From the NCBI GenBank assembly GCA_030674155.1, contig CM060322.1:61264382-61328381 (forward strand): 64,000 bases of DNA, read 5' to 3'. Both the position numbers and the translations under genes were made by a program. Source of the DNA: Stramonita haemastoma. Taxonomy: Eukaryota; Mollusca; Gastropoda; Neogastropoda; Muricidae. Shown one piece after another: positions 58,986 to 64,000 of the stretch (positions are counted from its first letter, which is position 1; each line of letters begins with the position of its first letter). The notes under the pieces were generated by a model that did no database searches, was not told the DNA's origin, and saw nothing but the letters and a program-made list of their open reading frames with translations.

Positions 58986-59409
58986 AAAGGTGTGCTGCAT
59001 TATCTGTAACAAGATCTAACAAGTGAAATAGCAACAACCCCCCCCCCCCCCCCCCCCCAAAAAAGACCATGCCTGACCATAACAATGACAAGCACAAGAA
59101 GATGTATTCCACTAAAAGAGAATGTCTGTATGTAATAATAATAAATAACCATGTGGACTATTCAACAACGATTTGAAAATTTATGAGGGTAAGCTTCAGC
59201 TATTGCTTAGTTTGGAACAGACCCATGTTGGCCAAAAAGGTGGCAACATGTCGCTGTTGATGATAATCTTGCAGACTGTGAAGAAAATGTTTGCTCATGC
59301 ACACACACACACACTGCCTCAAAGAACACCAACGTGGGCAATATGGCCACGTTTTTTTCCTTTGTCAATTTAGGAGGATGAACTGTGTATGGATACGTGT
59401 ATATATAGC

Positions 59410-60114
59410 AGGAAATATAGTAGTTTCTCACACTTCAGCAAAAAAGAAATTTATTGCAAGTTTACTGCAGTTTCAGACCGCTAGACTGGTAAGCGGTAAG
59501 CTGCTCTCTGCAGTAGTGACCATGAAGCTGGGTCAGAAAGACAAGTCCCATGTCAAACCTAACCTTCTCCCTAGGAAGAGTGGTAAGCCTACCTTGAAGA
59601 ATGTCATGCGTTTGGATTGTGTTTTGTTTTTTTACAACATGTGTGATGGTATAAAGTTAATTTCAGGCATCAGTGAAAATGAAACCATGCACTCTGTGTG
59701 ATCAGTACAAGACAAGTCACTTGAAATGTACAGTAAAATAATGTCATCAGCAAAATATGTACATCATTTTGTTAATGTTCTGTAGGTATTCAAGAGCCTC
59801 AACATCAAGTGCCTTCAGCACCTACACCTGCGACCTTGACCAGTCCAGCAAGCTCTCTCTATCCCGTGTTAGCACGGAGGCATCCAATGAGCCCATGCTG
59901 AGCCGGATCAGAGAAAATGAAGACAGGTGAAAGGCACACACAAGTGCAGAGGATCCTGCCACTGTTCAACAAAAGGCCAGACTAGCTCTTCTGAGAAAGG
60001 GCAGTGATCCAGCAGACAGGTATCAGCTGCTTGGACAGCTCACTGTGCAGTTTGGCAAATGCCAGTTACGTCTGACAAATGACTTCTGTATGCTGTGCTG
60101 GTGAAATGAGTAAT
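59410..60114. other. No gene recognised
   Basis: A 136-codon frame crosses 59291-59701 but starts in the dispersed repeat and has no family features. 59790-59990 has protein-like GC content ('CSYCLQHLHLRP' in one frame) without a clear match. Possibly more relic transposon. Confidence 0.4.
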
Positions 60115-60375
60115 ACAAGCTAATTTAATCATGTTCTTTATAGCCCCGCTGACCACACAGGACATATCAGGGCTATCACCTTGTCAAATTTTCAATCCCA
60201 AAATAAAACTGCTACTATATACAGATTAAAATGGGGAATAAAACCAACTCTACTATCCTTCCTTGTATCAACGCCCTGGTCAGCCAGGGCGGGCACCGTG
60301 TTGTGGGCAAAACCACAATCATAAAATGAGATAAAACCAAAAACAGATTCCATAAAACAACCTCCTTATTGACTG

Positions 60376-61784
60376 ACTATAACACTTTCCCAGGCTACAG
60401 TGCTGTCATCAAACGTCAGCATACCTGGTCACTCTCTGGGACTACTGGTCCATCACTGAAAAACAAGCTGCCTGTGTAGTCTTTATACCACCACTTGAGT
60501 GACCGATAGGCAGCCCACACCGTTTCTGCCTCGGTACAAGGAAACCATCACCAAGGGTTGCTTCAGAAGAAGCAAGTCAGCAATAGCTCCTGGACTTGAC
60601 AGTTGCAAACAGTGACACAGTTTAGAATCCTTTTGTTCTTCCCTTCCTTGTCCTATGTTGTGGTCATTGCACCGATACCACTCTTCACTTCCAGCTGATA
60701 CAGGCAACTCTGATTCAGTCTTTGTTGTAGTACTGTTATAGGATGGTGTCAATACTACTCATAGGGTGGTGTTATTGCTACTGTCCGTGGGCAGCATACC
60801 CTACAGCTCAATGTGTTGAGCTTGCAGTCTACTCTGATGGCCTGGCTTCATGCACACATTCACACTCCTTACAAACCATCCCCAATCGGATGTACATTTC
60901 ATTCAATGAAGGGTTAAAAAAAAAAAATCTTAGTATGCAAAATGTCACCATTTGTTAACACTTTACCTATAGCCCAGGAAACCCTAAAAAAAAACATTAC
61001 AACCGGTTCCTGCTTTTGATGTTTTTTTGGCATGCCACTTCATCTCGTCAATCACTTGTACACAAGTTTTCTTGACTTTGAGAGAGAGGCCCTGCAAAGT
61101 CACCAGATGTGAACCGGATCTATGAGGCCATGGTACTGATGCTGCTGTTGCATTTTTCCAGGCAGCACATGCACAGGCGGCCAGTGATGTGACCAGTTCC
61201 CTCTGGTGGAAGAGAACTACAACAGGGTGCAGAACATTGTCCTCAACAACGCCACTGTCCGTGAACAGACTGGTCTGCAGCTGCCCATCATCAACGTTGC
61301 AACAGTGCATTCTTGGCAAGTCTCGACCTTTCTTCTGCAATGATGTCACTTGGTACATAGCTCCATTCATCACAAGTCATGGATTACATCGCTACTCTCT
61401 ATCCAAATAGAACTCTTCCCTTCGACGCATCTTTTTCTGCCAGATGCATATTGCAGAAGAAGGAACATCAGTGTATTCTCATCTGAAAAAGTTAACACCT
61501 ACACCACTGCTTAAAGTGTAGTGCATAGGGGAAACTTTCAGCTGAAATTGGGGATTGAGCTTCCTGGACAATCAGGCACAGGCAAAGACCAACCACTGTG
61601 CACGTGCACACTGCCCAGTCAGGGAAAGCAGCAGGGAGAAAACACATCCTAATTTGTGTAAATATGTGTACTTGTCTGCCATGAGAACGCCTTTCACAAG
61701 CCCCCATTTTGTGGTACTCTGGTTCAAAAGATGGGAAACCTGACTGGAGAGTCAGCTGCTCACCAACACCTGCACTTTCCTGCA
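60376..61784. other. Moderately GC-rich DNA without a defensible gene
   Basis: Overlapping frames on both strands (60483-60752 minus, 60984-61373 minus, 61189-61410 plus) show no motif I recognise. Codon-like composition and the shared pieces with 57.3 kb suggest decayed transposon coding sequence. Confidence 0.4.
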
Positions 61785-61985
61785 CAGTCCACTACCTCAG
61801 CACCTGCAGTCCACTACCTCAGCACCTGCAGTCCACTACCTCAGCACCTGCAGTCCACTGCCTCAGCACCTGCAGTCCACTGCCTCAGCACCTGCAGTCC
61901 ACTGCCTCAGCACCTGCAGTCCACTGCCTCAGCACCTGCAGTCCACTGCCTCAGCACCTGCAGTCCACTGCTTCAGCACCTCTTC
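61785..61985. repeat. 22-bp tandem repeat, about 9 copies
   Basis: 'ctcagcacctgcagtccact' plus 'gc/ac' repeats with almost no variation apart from an A/G switch that divides the array into an early and a late half. 22 is not a multiple of three, so the array reads through all three frames. Confidence 0.96.
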
Positions 61986-62370
61986 CTCCAGCCAGCCACT
62001 CTGGATGAGGGACACCATGAGAACCGCCATCAGTTCCCTCTCCCACAAAACACTGCTGGTTCAGAGAAGGCAGCAAGAAGGAAAGGGGAAAAGGTCATCC
62101 TCCCAGCTGCCCCCCAATCATGTGGCGTTTGTCCTTTCCCTGCCTTCTCCCCTGCCTGGCTCCTCTTCTCTTCACTTTACCACCCGACATTGCCACAGAG
62201 GAGGGAGCTGGAGGAAGAGGACCAAACACTGCAGCAGCAACTACTTCTGCAGCAGCAATTGGGAGTGCATTACCCAAATATAACCACAAGGAGGGCATGA
62301 TATGCAGGCAATGCAACTGTCTCCGTGACACTTGTCAGTGGACAGTTAGTAAAGACTTTACTACTTAGTG
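61986..62370 (+). other. Relic of a coding region ending in a Cys-rich segment
   Basis: In one frame the end reads 'NHKEGMICRQCNCLRDTCQW' up to a stop near 62368. It resembles the small Cys-rich tail of piggyBac-type transposases, and part of its DNA is shared with 57.37 kb. The upstream part has no recognisable domain. Other frames are also open here because of CAG-type runs. Confidence 0.35.
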
Positions 62371-62473
62371 GGCAGATGACCAACAAACTAGTTCATTACC
62401 AGTATGTCACTTACAACTACCGACAAACTACGGGAAAAGAGCTAGAGGGAAGTTATCACACATACCTTTTCAA

Positions 62474-63067
62474 ATGCAACCACAGGAGGCTGTGCAGTGG
62501 CTAGATAGCGAAGACCTTGCCTTCGGTATCGGTGAAGGCTACTCATCATCTTGGACAAATCCTAATCCAGGAAGATGGCACGTGCTGGCAAAATATCCCG
62601 ACAAAACAGATGTCACAAAAAATAAGGTTCCCAACGAACCAAAAGTCAGCAGTCTGTATAACATATCTGCTGTCTGTCCATATGGCGTAGAATACATCAA
62701 CACAGAGTTGAATCAAGACTGCGCAAGCACGCCACCATTTGTAGCACTCAGATTACTTCCACTACACGGAAAGGAGCATCCCATTGAGCTGACAGCCTGT
62801 ATATGGGTGAAATGCTGGAGTAAATATGAATTCAGATATCCTGGCATGGAATTTGTCACGCCAATGATACCATACCAACACATGCCAGCAACAGTACAAG
62901 ATAAATATCCTGCAGATATACTCTACTGTGGAGCATACTTTGATTGGCTTAACCCCTCTCATCTGTATGAACCAGGTACGCGGATGCAGTACCTCGATAG
63001 AAACCCTGAAGGTCCCGTACCCAGCGGTAGCAAACGCAAGAAGCCGGCAAACGAAAGTAACCAATAA
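62474..63067 (+). CDS. Unknown protein, 197 residues; possible capsid-like protein fragment of an endogenous virus or giant transposon
   Basis: The frame is intact from ATG 62474 to TAA 63065-63067. It stays open upstream to a TAG near 62366, so the true N terminus may be longer or cut off by the neighbouring repeat DNA. The protein is rich in Pro, Tyr and Trp, has 'PPFVALRLLPLHGK' and then 'CIWVKCWSKYEFRYPG', an alternation suggestive of beta strands as in jelly-roll capsids, and ends in a basic tail ('GSKRKKPANES'). The stop overlaps the next start as TAATG, unusual in animal genomes and common in compact viruses. The viral reading is inference; I do not recognise the family. No intron signals are seen. 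Confidence 0.55.
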   Translation: MQPQEAVQWLDSEDLAFGIGEGYSSSWTNPNPGRWHVLAKYPDKTDVTKNKVPNEPKVSSLYNISAVCPYGVEYINTELNQDCASTPPFVALRLLPLHGKEHPIELTACIWVKCWSKYEFRYPGMEFVTPMIPYQHMPATVQDKYPADILYCGAYFDWLNPSHLYEPGTRMQYLDRNPEGPVPSGSKRKKPANESNQ

Positions 63068-64000
63068 TGACATCACAATTCCCACTAGGATTACAAGTGT
63101 ATCATTGCGAATTCGCAGTTACACGAAACACATATCAACCGCATGGCACTCGAAATTACTATGGGATAGGGTGGAGAAAACAACCTAGCAGACATGACAA
63201 TGACGAAACTTGGCTAATACAGGAAATGCGATACAGCAGGGTACATATGCCTAGTCCAGACAATGATACACCAGCAATATACTACTACATAATCAACCCT
63301 ACCAGGGATGGAATAGCATCACATGATGATCTAGAACTTATACTTAGAGCAAACTTAGGAACACCACCTACTTCAAACATGTGTTTCTTAGCCATAACAC
63401 ATCGTCACATCTACTTACCAGACATGGTCATAAACCTACAACCAGACAACAGACCGTACATGATACTCAACCTCTCAGAAGAACAACCTCCAAAAGATAC
63501 AATGCACTATGTAGGTAATTCAGTGATGACAAACGTAAGTACGTTAGACGTATCACAAGACAGAGAACGGACATACGTAGACGAGACATGGACAGTGGCA
63601 CTCCCCCTCCGAGCAGGTCAACCAGCAAACGTAGCAAGAAGTGAAACATTTGCTCTCCACCTTGAACTGTACAGGTGGTCAACATCACCACTTATGAGGC
63701 TAGCAGATATGGACAAATTCCAACCATTTGATGGATACACTCCTATTATAGGGGGTATCAAAAAGAAAGTTCTGAATAAAGGAATCATAGACGCAATACA
63801 ACGTCTGAAACAGAAGACAAACTCGTTCGCTGCTTGGCAGACGCAGTACAAAGCAAAAGTAGACGGGAATGAGGCAGATATAGGGCAACTGAACAGTAAC
63901 ATAAACGCGCTGCAGGCGTGGAAGACACAGTATAAGCCGAAGATAGATGGCCATGAAATCAGTATCGGTCAATTGGACCACATCAAAATTCTGCAGAGTG
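63067..64000 (+). CDS. Unknown protein with heptad-repeat shaft, continues past the window; possible viral fibre-like protein
   Basis: ATG at 63067 shares its A with the preceding stop. The frame then stays open for 311 codons to the window edge without a break. Residues 1 to about 245 look like a globular domain rich in Tyr, Pro and Asn. From about 254 onward a 28-residue unit begins, of the form AW.TQYK.K(V/I)DG.E..IGQL...I..LQ, seen twice and cut by the window end. Twenty-eight residues are four heptads, and polar core positions recall trimeric shafts of phage and viral fibres. Codon use is A-rich (ACA, CCA, GCA, AGA), unlike RNF170. Family unknown; fibre function is inference. Confidence 0.6.
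   Translation, partial: MTSQFPLGLQVYHCEFAVTRNTYQPHGTRNYYGIGWRKQPSRHDNDETWLIQEMRYSRVHMPSPDNDTPAIYYYIINPTRDGIASHDDLELILRANLGTPPTSNMCFLAITHRHIYLPDMVINLQPDNRPYMILNLSEEQPPKDTMHYVGNSVMTNVSTLDVSQDRERTYVDETWTVALPLRAGQPANVARSETFALHLELYRWSTSPLMRLADMDKFQPFDGYTPIIGGIKKKVLNKGIIDAIQRLKQKTNSFAAWQTQYKAKVDGNEADIGQLNSNINALQAWKTQYKPKIDGHEISIGQLDHIKILQS

Overview
The window reads as a stretch of repeat-rich animal nuclear DNA, most likely from a marine gastropod mollusc, probably a caenogastropod. That placement is an inference. It rests on an intron-containing metazoan gene (RNF170), on non-LTR retrotransposons of the I, RTE and CR1/L2 types, on very abundant (GT)n microsatellites, and on tRNA-derived SINEs whose bodies I associate from memory with caenogastropod sequences. 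There is no operon structure, and almost all long open frames are translations of simple repeats.

Layout. 1-5.9 kb: intergenic sequence with three SINEs, GT tracts and a decayed minisatellite. 5.95-16.4 kb: about six diverged copies of a large tandem unit. One copy has expanded internally into a 74-bp satellite of about 31 copies, and others carry long (GT)n tracts. 16.4-32.4 kb: mixed intergenic DNA with many SINE-A copies, a 5'-truncated RTE LINE (22.0-22.7 kb), three consecutive minisatellites including a 1.36-kb pyrimidine-only-like array (23.4-25.8 kb), and an old degenerate satellite (26.7-29.6 kb).

32.5-38.1 kb holds the one recognisable host gene, RNF170 (+ strand). It has five coding exons, all with GT-AG introns, and would encode about 262 residues. 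It carries a first membrane segment, a complete C3HC4 RING and a C-terminal DUF1232/two-membrane-segment domain. Two single-base losses, in exons 4 and 5, break the frame; errors in the assembly are the likeliest cause. Minisatellites follow directly downstream.

42.0-51.4 kb is a three-level transposon nest. A minus-strand CR1/L2-like LINE is split by a nearly full-length plus-strand I-clade LINE (ORF1 with an esterase-like domain, endonuclease, RT, RNase H). That element is itself split by a 1.45-kb piggyBac-type element flanked by TTAA, whose removal restores the LINE reading frame exactly. 53.5-58.1 kb carries piggyBac transposase relics on both strands, one with consensus splice sites. 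56.9-60.4 kb contains pairs of dispersed repeats and a BrkDBD/pogo-like fragment. At 62.4-64.0 kb the character changes: two intact A-rich frames overlap stop-to-start (TAATG). The second runs off the window and carries a 28-residue heptad-type repeat like a viral or phage fibre shaft. I do not recognise the family. This possible endogenous viral or giant-transposon segment is the best candidate for something undescribed.
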